A stretch of DNA of 49,417 bases from an uncultured Atopobium sp. (GTDB taxonomy: Bacteria; Actinomycetota; Coriobacteriia; Coriobacteriales; Atopobiaceae): assembly GCA_937997345.1 (NCBI GenBank), contig CALKTD010000028.1, positions 1 to 49,417 on the forward strand, in the 5' to 3' direction. Position numbers and translations under genes: made by a program. The notes beneath the pieces are model-generated. The model was not told where the DNA came from and did no database searches. It saw only the letters and a list, made by a program, of their open reading frames with translations. Shown in pieces: positions 8,773 through 17,629 of this stretch. Within the stretch, counting starts at the first letter, position 1. Every line of letters begins with the position of its first letter.

Positions 8773-8930
8773 ACCATACCTACACGCCTTCTCAATAGCG
8801 CTTGGATACAGGTCCGCACCATCGAAGGTTTGGAACGGCTGCGCTAGAGCCGAATCTAGGAGTCCTTCATCGCGCAAGCCGCCAAGTCCGCCGAACTGTT
8901 CAATCGTCACCGCCCTATGATGACCTCGTC
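8767..8930 (-). pseudogene. Remnant of a Doc (death-on-curing) Fic-family toxin
   Basis: Reading the minus strand gives HRAVTIEQFGGLGGLRDEGL, then LDSALAQPFQTF, then DLYPSAIEKACRYGL and a stop. This is the N-terminal third of Doc-type toxins, where I-H-x-x-x-I-x-x-x-G-G-x-x-G-L-R-D and L-L-x-S-A-L-A-x-P lead into Y-P-x-x-x-E-K-A. The catalytic N-H-P-F-x-D-G-N-K-R motif that should follow is missing. Just upstream a neighbouring frame reads DDEVI, the usual lead-in to the His, so a one-base shift is likely there too. It ends inside the 3' end of the preceding + strand gene. Confidence 0.55.
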
Positions 8931-9078
8931 GTCACCCCATAGGATGCTCCGTGTAACGCGCAAGCGTTCGTCCCGAGCGCTCGACTCCCCGGAGTCCCAT
9001 ACCATCAATGAGCACGACTATATATCTTGCGCCCCATTCGACCCCGAGCGCTAGAACCCACGGGAGGAGTAATCGAGG
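8773..9078. other. Gap holding the Doc remnant, otherwise no gene
   Basis: About 300 bp between the PHP-ATPase partner and the convergent metallophosphoesterase gene. Besides the Doc remnant, nothing intact was found. No T-run hairpin that would end either convergent transcript is obvious. Confidence 0.4.
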
Positions 9079-11976
9079 CTACGACGAGGAGTTGTCTTCC
9101 TGCCCGCCGATAGCTCCGCCGACAGGGAGCGTGACGGTCTTGCCGGCATAGTCCAACACCGCGTCACGCCAGATGCGGATAACATCTTGGTCAAAGACGT
9201 ACTGTATCGACCTCATGATACGTGACGGGTCATACATCTTAGTGCCAGTATCGAGGACCACATCGGGCACGGACGCCGGGGGCATCGCTCTCTTTGAGAG
9301 TATCGGAAGATCGTCGCCCTTTCTGGCTTTATCGAAATGTCCAAGCAGATAGGTGCCATCCGGATGCATAGGACGCATTGGGGATGACTTGAGAAGCGCC
9401 CGAAAGGTCTTGAAGACCTTCCGCTCGACAGTGGATTCCGCATAGTAATAGGACACCTTTCCATCATACGGATTCAGGTATACGTGGTTGCAGAAGTCCA
9501 CGTCAACGATGCAGCCATGGATATCACCGTAGCCCCCTACGGCTCGGACTTCCTTTGATATGGCATCAAGGGCTCGCCTGTACGGCGCGAACGCGTTCCG
9601 GACACCATTGGCATAACGAGACATGTTCTCGTAATAGTACTCCTTCGAATGATCAAGGCGATTAAGGCTGCCCCCGACCAGGAGATTCAGGTTCGCACCG
9701 CTTGAGAACATGAACATGTACGTTCCCTCGCGCTTGAGCATCCAGATAGTCCCCTTGCGCTTGAAAGGCTCCATCGATATCCCGCGGCCACGGTTGAAGT
9801 CCTGATATTGCACGGTCGTTATCTCGTAAATGCCGTCAAGCCATCCCTCGAACGGGCCGTATCTACCGCAGACAATCAGCTCGTCGAAGCGCCACTCGCA
9901 AGGCTTGTAGCCAACCTGGTTGTTTGAGAGCACCGTCGTACCGTCGTCCTTGCGCAGGATGACGTTCTGGTGAGTATGCCCGTTCACGTAAACCCAGTCG
10001 GGATTGAGGGCGGCATTCGACCAGTCGTGCACAGGATTGTGGGTGAGCACGATAACGCGACGGTCGCCGACACACCGCAGCATCTTCTCGTAGACCATCC
10101 GAAAACGTTCCACTCGTCTTGCGTCCTCGTCATAGTCGAGCGTACCACGGTAGATGTCCCCGACCTCGGCGTTGAACGTCGGGTTCAGCGCAGAAAATCC
10201 TGTTCCCCCGAGCACGAGGAGCGTGGACTCACGGCAGACCTCCATGAGCTCTGCGTCGTCGATCTTGAGGAGAATCCCTTCGCGTATATGCCTGAGGGCG
10301 ACACCCCTATGCAAAATGAGAAGGCTGTTGTCGAGCAGATAGACGCCGAGCTCCTTGAGCTTGTCACGGTAGCTGACCATAACGTCGTCAAGCGGTCGAT
10401 TCCTCTTCTTCCCATCGACGCCGAGATCCCACAGCTCGTGATTTCCCAAGACCGCTATTCGGATCATATAGGGCAGCCCGCGGCTTAACGCACTATAGAA
10501 AAGGGTGGTCAGCTCCAATCCATCCGCAACGTCCCCACCGATGAGCACGACTCCCCGTCCACAGTTGACTTCTTGCGAGGATTCTATGCCTCTCTCGGTT
10601 CCGAAACCGTCAACGGTATCGTCGAGAGAGCTGACCAACTCGGCGACCTTCTCTTCAATCATCGGCTCTACCTTGAAGAGAGTCTTGCCGCTTAGCCTTA
10701 GTTGGTGTTCAAGATGGAGATCGGTGACGTAGTAAACGTGTAGTGAGGATTCGTCTGGCTCGTCCCTCACCATCAGTTCCGGGGATTCGCTGCTTCTCAC
10801 AATGGAGCCGTCAGGTGCGGTCATTCTCGGGATTTGCAGCCCGGTAGCCACCTGCAGCTTGGTATTGTCCCGTGGCTTTGCTGAACTTATAAGCTCCCTT
10901 TTGACTTCCTCCGGAAACCAATCGAAACTCACATCATCGCCCCCGAGCCTTTTTGCCTGGAGGCACATCTTCTTTGTGCGGAGATGCTTCGGAACGTACT
11001 GCAGAGCGAGCGGAGACGACTTGAGCGCCGTCTTGATGAGCCGACGGTTCTCATTCGTCGGAGATGCTATGAGACCGTAGTACTTCCAATTCTCCGAAAT
11101 CAACTTGATACACGCCTCAATGTCGACGAAGGCATCACGCACTCCCGAAATGCTCGCGGGAAATAGAGATACGGACAGGTCCGCAAGCTCCCGTGACATG
11201 AAGGCATCCGGAACACGGCTAATTGGCCAGGACAATTGCCAAAGACGGAATCTTGAGTAATCGTCACTCGTTGGCGGAACTCCTTTCAGAAGTGCCTCAA
11301 CGGGATGACATATCGCTGACTTAGCAAGCTCACAACTCATAAGTTCAGGCGGCACGTTGGAGATGGCGGCACCGTTTTTCTGCACGGCCAACTCGCAGAG
11401 CTCTCGGCCGACATTACCTTTCAGAAATTTGTCAGGAACATATGCGAGGGCGGAATCTCTCCCGCCATTCACACGGTTGTCGTTGCTGACCGCCGCCTTG
11501 CAGAGGTCATAGTCGGCGATGCGGGCTGGCACATATTGGAGGGCCCGCCCATTACTCGAGACAGCTGCCATGCAGATGTCGTACGAACGACGCTCCTCTG
11601 GCACGCGCCAGAGCGCTTCGCCCTCGTTCGACATCGCAGCAAGGAACATCGCGTCATCGAGGTACTTCTCCGGAACATAGGGAAGGTTGTACGCGTCCCT
11701 CTCGCATGCTTGTAAACACAGATTGTACGTCATCACACATTTTGAGGCGTACTTAAGGACATGAAGTCGGGAGGCATAGTGTTGGTGCCAGTCATTCATA
11801 TCGTATTCGAACTCAATGGCCTTACGAAGTGTCTCTTCGGTCTGACCGCGCTTTCCCATCGCCTTCAAACCCCATGCACCGGGGTATGAGGCCATGTCCG
11901 AAGCAGCGGAGCTATCTACTTTCCTCAGAACCAGATCGAGAGATTGTTTGAGGGAGTTGCTGATGTCTGAGTCCAT
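9079..11976 (-). CDS. Metallophosphoesterase with N-terminal DUF4116-like repeats
   Basis: A protein of about 965 residues. Residues about 75-360 carry some eight repeats of roughly 35 residues with the pattern L-C-x-x-A-V-x-x-x-G-x-A-L-x-Y-V-P, resembling DUF4116 repeats. Residues about 413-670 are a calcineurin-like phosphoesterase: VTDLHLE (D-x-H), IGGDVADG (G-D), VLGNHELWD (G-N-H-E), LTHNPVHDW and VNGHTHQN (G-H-T-H) supply the expected di-metal ligands. The last 290 residues are not recognised. No signal peptide or membrane segment is seen, so it is probably cytosolic. The ATG chosen has AAAAGG eight bases upstream; the frame extends 27 codons further without such support. It is monocistronic. 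Substrate unknown; a signalling-nucleotide or RNA substrate is possible. Confidence 0.8.
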   Translation of the reverse strand: MDSDISNSLKQSLDLVLRKVDSSAASDMASYPGAWGLKAMGKRGQTEETLRKAIEFEYDMNDWHQHYASRLHVLKYASKCVMTYNLCLQACERDAYNLPYVPEKYLDDAMFLAAMSNEGEALWRVPEERRSYDICMAAVSSNGRALQYVPARIADYDLCKAAVSNDNRVNGGRDSALAYVPDKFLKGNVGRELCELAVQKNGAAISNVPPELMSCELAKSAICHPVEALLKGVPPTSDDYSRFRLWQLSWPISRVPDAFMSRELADLSVSLFPASISGVRDAFVDIEACIKLISENWKYYGLIASPTNENRRLIKTALKSSPLALQYVPKHLRTKKMCLQAKRLGGDDVSFDWFPEEVKRELISSAKPRDNTKLQVATGLQIPRMTAPDGSIVRSSESPELMVRDEPDESSLHVYYVTDLHLEHQLRLSGKTLFKVEPMIEEKVAELVSSLDDTVDGFGTERGIESSQEVNCGRGVVLIGGDVADGLELTTLFYSALSRGLPYMIRIAVLGNHELWDLGVDGKKRNRPLDDVMVSYRDKLKELGVYLLDNSLLILHRGVALRHIREGILLKIDDAELMEVCRESTLLVLGGTGFSALNPTFNAEVGDIYRGTLDYDEDARRVERFRMVYEKMLRCVGDRRVIVLTHNPVHDWSNAALNPDWVYVNGHTHQNVILRKDDGTTVLSNNQVGYKPCEWRFDELIVCGRYGPFEGWLDGIYEITTVQYQDFNRGRGISMEPFKRKGTIWMLKREGTYMFMFSSGANLNLLVGGSLNRLDHSKEYYYENMSRYANGVRNAFAPYRRALDAISKEVRAVGGYGDIHGCIVDVDFCNHVYLNPYDGKVSYYYAESTVERKVFKTFRALLKSSPMRPMHPDGTYLLGHFDKARKGDDLPILSKRAMPPASVPDVVLDTGTKMYDPSRIMRSIQYVFDQDVIRIWRDAVLDYAGKTVTLPVGGAIGGQEDNSSS

Positions 11977-12577
11977 GTGGCCAACCTTTTCCAATACTAC
12001 GAAATACAGGCTACAGTTACGAATATAACACCTATGGGTGGCAGCATAGCCTTCCATGTCGCCTTTTCCCGAGACATACGGGGATAATCAAACCTTAATC
12101 GAAGGATCATAATGGTTCTGAATCAGATGAGACTGCCTATCTGCACGGTGGGAAGGGCTTCTTGTTCGGCGAGCTTGTAGACCATGGACTTGGATGCTCG
12201 TAGGAAACGCGGTAATCTCCTGTACGTCCATGAGGAGCTCGTTTACGACGTCCTAGGCAGGTTCGGGCGTCTCCGCCTTCTGAAACTGAATCTGAATTTG
12301 CCCCAGTTTGGTTAACAAATGAAGCTCTGCTCGCAGCGATTGCCGCAGCGGACAGAGGGGAACAATTGCCACGCCTGATTATTCGAAGCGCGAAAATCCG
12401 AGGCCGGACTCACCCTTCTGGTCGAAGGAAGCCACCTGCACCACCGTCACCGTGAAACTTGGATGCGGCCTCGGGTCGCTCTCCTATTGAGCCAAGGCTG
12501 ATGACGGCGGAGAATTCGAAAGCGGTTCTTACAAATAGAGACTGAACAATGAGTCATGGTCGAGTCTTAGGACAGTC
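11977..12577. other. Gene-free stretch between two decayed or accessory genes
   Basis: About 600 bp with only short, interrupted open frames. One + strand frame around 12260-12440 reads through an Ala-rich helix (WLTNEALLAAIAAADRGEQ) and may be debris of a longer gene, but no family is recognised. The promoter of the metallophosphoesterase gene should lie near 12000-12060. Confidence 0.35.
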
Positions 12578-13455
12578 CTACTCATGTAGGTCCTCGTAAT
12601 CTTTCATGAAGTCGATCATATTGAGATGTCTCGCGCCCTCGCGCTTCTGCAGGAGCGGGTCCAACGTGAAGAGATAGCGCGGGTACCCGTCTTTGATGTG
12701 TCTGAACGGCCTGTACTCACGCTCCTCCACATCGCAGTCTGCGATCGTCGTGGACACCTAGATGTAGGCATAGAGATCATGCTTCCTGACGATGAAGTCG
12801 CATTCCAGCTTGCCGATTCGCCCGACCGAGAGCCTGTGCCCTCGGAACCTGAGATAGACATAGAGCACATTCTCCAGAGAGGGCTCGTAGTTCAGGCGCA
12901 CATCGACGTTCCGAGCGAAGTAGATACCGGGGTCGGCAAGGTAGTACTTTTCCTCCCCCTGAGGGACTTCCTAGATTTCAGATCGAAGCGCTGGCATCTG
13001 TAGAGGATCTTCGCGTCGACGAGCATCTGGATGCACGCCGACACGGTCCTTCTCTCGACGTCGATCTTCTCGACGTTCCTCAAGTGGTCGACAAGGTTGG
13101 TGAGGCTCGTCGGCGCGCCGTAGTTGTTGATGACGTAAGTCATGACGCGCTCGAAGGCTTCAACGTTTCGTATCTTGTTCCGGGACCGGATGTCCTTCTC
13201 AATAATCTACCCCACGACGTCTTCGATGTAGCGGGCCTTCGCCTCGATGTCGTCGTACTCAAGAGAGCGGGGAAAGCCGCCATCAGCGTTGAACGCGTTC
13301 ACGACCTCCTCGTAACCGCGAACGCTCTAGATTTCGTCTATGAAAAGGTACTTGAAGTCGTCATCGACAAGCCGCGACTCAATCGCAGACTCAAACTGGT
13401 CAGGCGTCTTGATGGAACGATTGCCGCGCTTGTCAAGGCCGAGGTAGACAGAACA
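12578..13455 (-). pseudogene. Decayed AAA ATPase with DUF4143 (copy 2), with amber codons at glutamine positions
   Basis: A second copy of the ATPase at 4323-5554. The P-loop part is missing; the frame starts at about VYLGLDKRGNRSIKTPDQFE, reaches Walker B (KYLFIDEI), then runs to the C-terminus IDFMKDYEDLHE. Compared with copy 1 it shows: an internal deletion that joins NADGGF directly to PRSLEYDD; a one-base loss in a run of C at about 12954-12960 that breaks the frame before GEEKYYLAD; and three in-frame TAG codons. All three TAGs lie where copy 1 has Gln: DEVQNV, VIGQIF and YVQVS. Simple C-to-T decay of CAG explains this, but the pattern is noted separately. Confidence 0.8.
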
Positions 13456-13553
13456 CCTCCTAGCAACAGCATAAGCTAGGAAGTGTTATTTGGCGTTTAA
13501 GAAACCAATATTTTTGAAATAATAATAATTGCTACCTTAAATAGGGCTTATCG

Positions 13554-13727
13554 TTACTCCCACTCAATTTCCGCATAGCCTGTTTGCATGTAGTCAGTGA
13601 GGTAGGCGAGCTGAGATTTTCTCCATTCCCCTATCTCGGAAACCGTATAGTCACCCTGTAGCCAGCGGCGACTACACGCTCTGTAGTCACCTGGAAAGAG
13701 TATTTTCGCCCGATCGAAGAATGACAT
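13554..13727 (-). CDS. Small hypothetical protein (57 residues)
   Basis: A short frame, MSFFDRAKILFPGDYRACSR, then WLQGDYTVSEIGEWRKSQLA, ending GYAEIEWE. The composition is protein-like and aromatic-rich but no family is recognised. No good ribosome site precedes either possible start, and the neighbourhood is full of decayed genes, so it may be a fragment. Confidence 0.3.
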   Translation of the reverse strand: MSFFDRAKILFPGDYRACSRRWLQGDYTVSEIGEWRKSQLAYLTDYMQTGYAEIEWE

Positions 13728-13989
13728 GTTTGACTTGCAGAAACGTTGACCGATTGCGCACAACTAACTACATGGGCGGAAGCGGCATTGGCAGGCGGGG
13801 CGCTTTTCGACCCAAGAGTGACAAATCCTGAGTGAAGATTGGCAGAGCTGAACTGGGGAAATGCACTTTACAACAAACGAAGTGACTACATACCGATTCT
13901 TCTCACGCCCTGCTTAGTACAACGAACATTCGCGTCTGATGTAGATGATAAAATTGAGCCATCATTGCAACGTACTACAGGAGGCAACA

Positions 13990-14253
13990 ATGGATGATCT
14001 TTCGATTGAGGTTGACCTTACATGCCCAACTTGCGGCTGCGCAAAATTCAAATCGGAGCAGCCCGGAGAAGATGAAGATTACACCGATGACCGGCCATTC
14101 ACCTGTGCGCACTGTGGCAGGACCTTCACTCGCAAGGAACTCATAGAGGCGAATGCCGAGTCTATCGATGCTGCCGTTGACGATATACAGGACGAAATCG
14201 TCGAAGCAGCCGCGAAAGAGCTGAAGAAGGCATTCAAAAGATGGGAGATCTAA
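13990..14253 (+). CDS. Small zinc-ribbon protein
   Basis: An 87-residue protein with two C-x2-C knuckles, CPTCGC near residue 11 and CAHCGR near residue 39, forming a four-Cys zinc ribbon. An acidic helical tail follows (IDAAVDDIQDEIVEAAAKEL). The start is supported by AGGAGG eight bases upstream of the second possible ATG. Its stop overlaps the next start as TAATG. It may bind nucleic acid or protein; function unknown. Small zinc-ribbon proteins of this type recur in mobile and defence regions. Confidence 0.7.
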   Translation: MDDLSIEVDLTCPTCGCAKFKSEQPGEDEDYTDDRPFTCAHCGRTFTRKELIEANAESIDAAVDDIQDEIVEAAAKELKKAFKRWEI

Positions 14254-14741
14254 TGAGTGCTGAGCTTTCACTTGTCGCCACGTGGGCGCCTATCGTTATT
14301 TCTGTTGTAAGCCTTATCCTTACTGGCTTTTTCTCCATTAGAAGCTACCGTCTCGATAAAAGCGATAAAGAGCAAAATGCAGAACTTCGCCGAATTCAGA
14401 AACAACTAAGCGAGTTGCAGCTGCAAAAAGCTCAGGAGGATGCAGCTGCAAAATCATCCTCAAAAGTCGAAGCATGCCATGTATTGGTCGGACTCAAGAA
14501 TCATTACATTCGCATCGCAAACGTCGGGGGCACGGTTGTGACGGACGTGACTACCACGTGCGACAATGGTCCTTATTTCTATAGTCACGACAAGGAACCA
14601 TTCGAGCGTCTGGAACCTGGAGAAAGCTTCGACCAGACCGTACTCTTCGCTGATGGATCGCCGTCAAAATTCACAATCACCACTCACTGGCGCAACGTCG
14701 ATGGCGGTGAGCACAACCGAGATAACATCATCACATTGTAG
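14253..14741 (+). CDS. Single-pass membrane protein coupled to the zinc-ribbon gene
   Basis: A 162-residue protein with one N-terminal membrane segment (about residues 10-29, APIVISVVSLILTGFFSI). A coiled-coil-like charged helix follows (KEQNAELRRIQKQLSELQLQ), then a C-terminal beta-rich domain (residues about 75-162) with VLVGLKNHYIRIANVGGTVV and a final THWRNVDGG. The C-terminal part resembles small Ig-like or beta-sandwich domains, but no named family is recognised. GGGAG lies five bases before the chosen ATG, inside the upstream gene. Together with the zinc-ribbon gene it makes a two-gene unit. Confidence 0.7.
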   Translation: MSAELSLVATWAPIVISVVSLILTGFFSIRSYRLDKSDKEQNAELRRIQKQLSELQLQKAQEDAAAKSSSKVEACHVLVGLKNHYIRIANVGGTVVTDVTTTCDNGPYFYSHDKEPFERLEPGESFDQTVLFADGSPSKFTITTHWRNVDGGEHNRDNIITL

Positions 14742-15086
14742 ATGACTGCAGCCGGTAGGCAGGCAGCCGACAAATCATAACCTAGCGTAGCCCTAACGTC
14801 CCGCATGACTTTGCGCACGCGCCTCCCAGCGGACATCTCTCTGCTTGCCTCGGCGAAGGGACAAGATTTTTTGGGTCTCGTTGCGACTCAAGTGCATTAG
14901 ATTCAAGGCGAGAGGACAGTAGGCCGTCCCATGAAAGACGACATTTGCCAGATACCACACGATGCGTTCCCGTGACCTACGGGAATATCGGATAGTGGTT
15001 CCGAAAGTCGCGAGAATGCCGAGGTAGAGATACGGGGATCTGCTACCTCCTCGACATCCGAAACATACGACCTACCCGATGGCCTT
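14742..15086. other. Gene-free stretch upstream of the broken HTH gene
   Basis: About 345 bp without an intact gene. Part of it (about 14970-15086) is open in frame with the downstream excisionase-like remnant but shows no recognisable motif and no start with a ribosome site. Confidence 0.35.
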
Positions 15087-15427
15087 ATGGACTTGTCGCA
15101 GATCACCGATTACCTGCGCATATCTAAGACGTCGGTCATAAGCTCATCGAACGTCAAAAGATCCCCGCCATAAGGATTGGGAGACTTCTACGCGTCAGGA
15201 AAGATGAGCTAGACGAAATGCTCCGCGCATGGCCAACGACATCTGATCGGGGCTCCCATGCCCGCACACCCCTTGCGACAGGAACTCACCGCATCGCCAC
15301 AACCGAAGGGAGACCGATGCCGTGGCCTAGTCGACATCCAAACTTTGCTGCCAAAGTCTATGGACGCAAAAAAGCGCACACCGGAAAAATCCGGTGTTCG
15401 CTTGTCTTTCCCCCAATAAAAAACTAG
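15087..15427 (+). pseudogene. Broken excisionase-family HTH (HTH_17) gene
   Basis: The frame from ATG reads MDLSQITDYLRISKTSV, then is lost. One base away it resumes as KLIERQKIPAIRIGRLLRVR, then KDELDEMLRAW. Together these make a complete HTH_17/excisionase DNA-binding domain, so a one-base loss near 15141 broke it. The distal part (to the stop at 15427) is not recognisable and includes a hairpin. Such small HTH proteins are typical of integrative elements; here it probably marks the remains of one. Confidence 0.6.
15374..15401 (+). terminator. Hairpin with short T-rich tail
   Basis: GCG-ACACCGG and CCGGTGT-CGC arms around an A-rich loop, followed by TTGTCTTT. It could end transcription from the broken HTH gene. 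The T-tract is weak. Confidence 0.4.
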
Positions 15428-15818
15428 AGCAGACCCGGTGGTCCCGCCCTTACAAAACCCAAGGGTTTTTCATGCGCACGGTTCTACCCAACCGCAAGCG
15501 CGCCGTCAAGCCGACCATCCGAACATACAGTGCCTACCCCCACTCGCACGCTTCCGGATTCCAGTACCTGCTGCCCGCTTCTCCCCTGATTGCGGGATCA
15601 AGGAGCCTACCGACAAGCTCGGATGCGACAGCTATGGTTCTCAGACCCTCAGGAAGCCCTGTCCCCCGGCAGAGCTTCGCGAACTGGCGCGCCTGGGAGA
15701 AACCCCATGTCTCCGACAAAGCAAGGGCATCCCTAGGGAGATGCGTCTCGCACGACGACTTCGCGATGCAGGCGGGACTGGAACCCCTCCCTCCTTATCT
15801 TACGATAATTGCATAATT
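15428..15818. other. Gene-free stretch before the GntR operon
   Basis: About 390 bp, GC-rich. Overlapping open frames exist on both strands, but none has a ribosome site, a recognisable motif or consistent codon use. It probably marks the edge of the accessory island. Confidence 0.35.
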
Positions 15819-15837
15819 GTATTACTATATCTAATAC
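15819..15837 (+). promoter_or_regulatory. Inverted repeat upstream of the GntR operon, candidate operator
   Basis: GTATTA and TAATAC form a perfect inverted repeat with a seven-base centre in a very AT-rich segment, 32 bp before the GntR start codon. GntR proteins of the YtrA type often bind AT-rich inverted repeats over their own promoter. A loose promoter, TTGCAT at 15809 with TAATAC at 15832 (17-base spacer), would overlap it. Confidence 0.4.
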
Positions 15838-15869
15838 AGATATTACATTGACCGCAGGAGGTGCACACC

Positions 15870-16262
15870 ATGCTCCTAGAATTGGACTTTTCGGACACGA
15901 CCCCCGTCTACCGGCAGATTCGGAATCAGATCGTGCGGGCCATAGCGGAAGGCGGACTCGCACCGGGCGAGCGCCTACCGACCGTCCGTGCCCTCGCGTC
16001 GGAATGTGGCATCAACGTCATGACCGCAAACAAGGCCTACCAGCTCCTCAAGCAAGAAGGGCACGTGCAGGGCAACCGGCGCGGCGGCACCTTCGTAGCA
16101 GAGCCAAATGCTAGCTCGGGTCCCAGCCGAAGCGTCGTGGAGGCACTGAGGCTGCAGATAAACGAGCTCGTTGCAGGCGGTATGCCGCGCGAAGAGGTAC
16201 TCGCGCTCTGCGAGCGCCTATTGAACAAAGTTCCCTCCCGAAGAGAAAGGGGTCTGCGATGA
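15870..16262 (+). CDS. GntR-family regulator, YtrA type
   Basis: About 130 residues. It begins MLLELDFSDTTPVYRQIRNQ and carries the GntR winged helix: IVRAIAEGGLAPGERLPTVR, then ALASECGINVMTANKAYQLL, then the wing with EGHVQGNRRGGTFV. The short C-terminal tail (about 50 residues, ending in a Leu-rich helix) is too small for a ligand domain, as in the YtrA group. A clear AGGAGG eight bases upstream fixes this ATG; an upstream GTG falls inside that ribosome site. It overlaps the next gene by four bases (ATGA). YtrA-type repressors usually control the membrane or ABC transport genes in their own operon. Confidence 0.88.
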   Translation: MLLELDFSDTTPVYRQIRNQIVRAIAEGGLAPGERLPTVRALASECGINVMTANKAYQLLKQEGHVQGNRRGGTFVAEPNASSGPSRSVVEALRLQINELVAGGMPREEVLALCERLLNKVPSRRERGLR

Positions 16263-17629
16263 GTTCCATTTCCGCGATCTGGCTTATGTGCTGCTGGCTC
16301 CCCATTCCAATATGGTTGGCGCTTAGGAACAACGCCCGCTTCAAGAAGAACATTGTCGTGGGCGTAACACTGCCGCGCGAGGCACATGATGACGAGCAAA
16401 TCACGGCCATTCTCTCGGGGTATCGCCGTCAGCAGCTCGCGTGCGCCATCGCACTCGTTGTCGTCGCCCTGGCGGGCGCCGCCGCAGGGTCAGTCCGCGC
16501 GCTCGCGGGACCACTTGCGGTCTGCTGGAGCATTTGGGTCCTCGTCGCCTGCATCGCTCCGGAGGTCATCTTCGCGCGTACGAACGCGAGGCTCGCCGCC
16601 CTGAAGGGTGAGCGCGGGTGGCGTCGTAGCGGGAAGAACGGAACCCGGCGCGTGACGGTCGCGGACATCGGGGCGGCCGCCCAACCCCGAACGCGCATCT
16701 CAAACGCATGGGTTCTCCTCACCACCGCGGCAAGCATGGCTCCCGCGCTGTTCGACCGCAGGAGCCTGCCGATCTACCTGCTCTCCGCTGCAGGCGCCCT
16801 CGCGACATGGGCGATCTTCCGCTGGTGCTACCGCGACCGCAGTGAGGCGGTAGATACCAACGAAGCTCTCACGCTGGCCCTTACGCGCATCCGGAGGCGA
16901 GCCTGGGGGCGCATGTGTCTCTTTACGGCCGCGGCGTTCTCATTCGTGAGCTGGTCGCAGCTCCTCTTCCAAGGCTCGCCCACTCTGTACCTGGTGGGCA
17001 TGACGATCCCAGCGACGGCTCTGTTCATCTCCTCCTTCGCGATCGAAATGCGTGTACGGAGCCTTCAGGAGCGACTCACGAGGAGCAGCGGAGAGGGATT
17101 TTACGTCGACGAGGACGACCGCTGGGTCTTCGGGCTTCTCTACTTCAATCCCGACGATTCCAACCTCATGGTAAACGACCGCGTCGGAGTCGGCACGTCG
17201 ATCAACCTAGCGCGGCCGGCCGGCAAGGCGATAGCGGCGGCGCTCGCACTCGTACTGCTCTGCCTACCCCTGACCGGTGTATTCATCGCCGAGGAGTTGT
17301 CGGCACCGGTCACGTTGGAACTCTCTGGGCAAACGGTCCGCGCGAGCCACGTATTGACAAGCTACGAGATCGCCTCCGGCGACGTGGAGTCCGTCGAGGT
17401 GGTCGACCGGCTTCCAGATATGACGCGCACGTTCGGGGGCTCCGCAGACACCTTCCTCGAGGGCGACTTCTCGAGCGAAGAGTATGGGCCACTCAAGGTG
17501 TGCCTGGATCCCGAGGCAGGCCCATGGCTCCTCGTGCGCACGAAAGGCGGCACCACATACCTTCTAGGAGCAAGCGACCCAGTCCGGACGGCTGCCGTCC
17601 TTGAGGAGCTCAGGACAAACGAGCGCTGA
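16259..17629 (+). CDS. DUF5808-domain multi-pass membrane protein
   Basis: A 456-residue membrane protein. Hydrophobic segments lie near residues 4-20, 60-80, 82-105, 150-190, 215-265 and 325-345. A cytosolic segment between the last two groups (residues about 280-315) reads YVDEDDRWVFGLLYFNPDDS with NDRVGVGTSINLARP after it, which is the DUF5808 signature. The C-terminal 110 residues look extracytoplasmic. It overlaps the GntR gene and is therefore probably under its control. GntR/DUF5808 pairs occur widely in Gram-positive bacteria; their role, possibly envelope stress or peptide resistance, is not established. Confidence 0.8.
   Translation: MSSISAIWLMCCWLPIPIWLALRNNARFKKNIVVGVTLPREAHDDEQITAILSGYRRQQLACAIALVVVALAGAAAGSVRALAGPLAVCWSIWVLVACIAPEVIFARTNARLAALKGERGWRRSGKNGTRRVTVADIGAAAQPRTRISNAWVLLTTAASMAPALFDRRSLPIYLLSAAGALATWAIFRWCYRDRSEAVDTNEALTLALTRIRRRAWGRMCLFTAAAFSFVSWSQLLFQGSPTLYLVGMTIPATALFISSFAIEMRVRSLQERLTRSSGEGFYVDEDDRWVFGLLYFNPDDSNLMVNDRVGVGTSINLARPAGKAIAAALALVLLCLPLTGVFIAEELSAPVTLELSGQTVRASHVLTSYEIASGDVESVEVVDRLPDMTRTFGGSADTFLEGDFSSEEYGPLKVCLDPEAGPWLLVRTKGGTTYLLGASDPVRTAAVLEELRTNER

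Noticed and set aside
9863..11080. Several open frames of 60-170 codons opposite the metallophosphoesterase gene
   Set aside because: All are antisense to a gene with clear catalytic motifs and carry none of their own.
15394..15851. Overlapping open frames on both strands upstream of the GntR gene
   Set aside because: No ribosome sites, no recognisable domains, and Pro/Ser/Arg-rich composition typical of GC-rich non-coding DNA.
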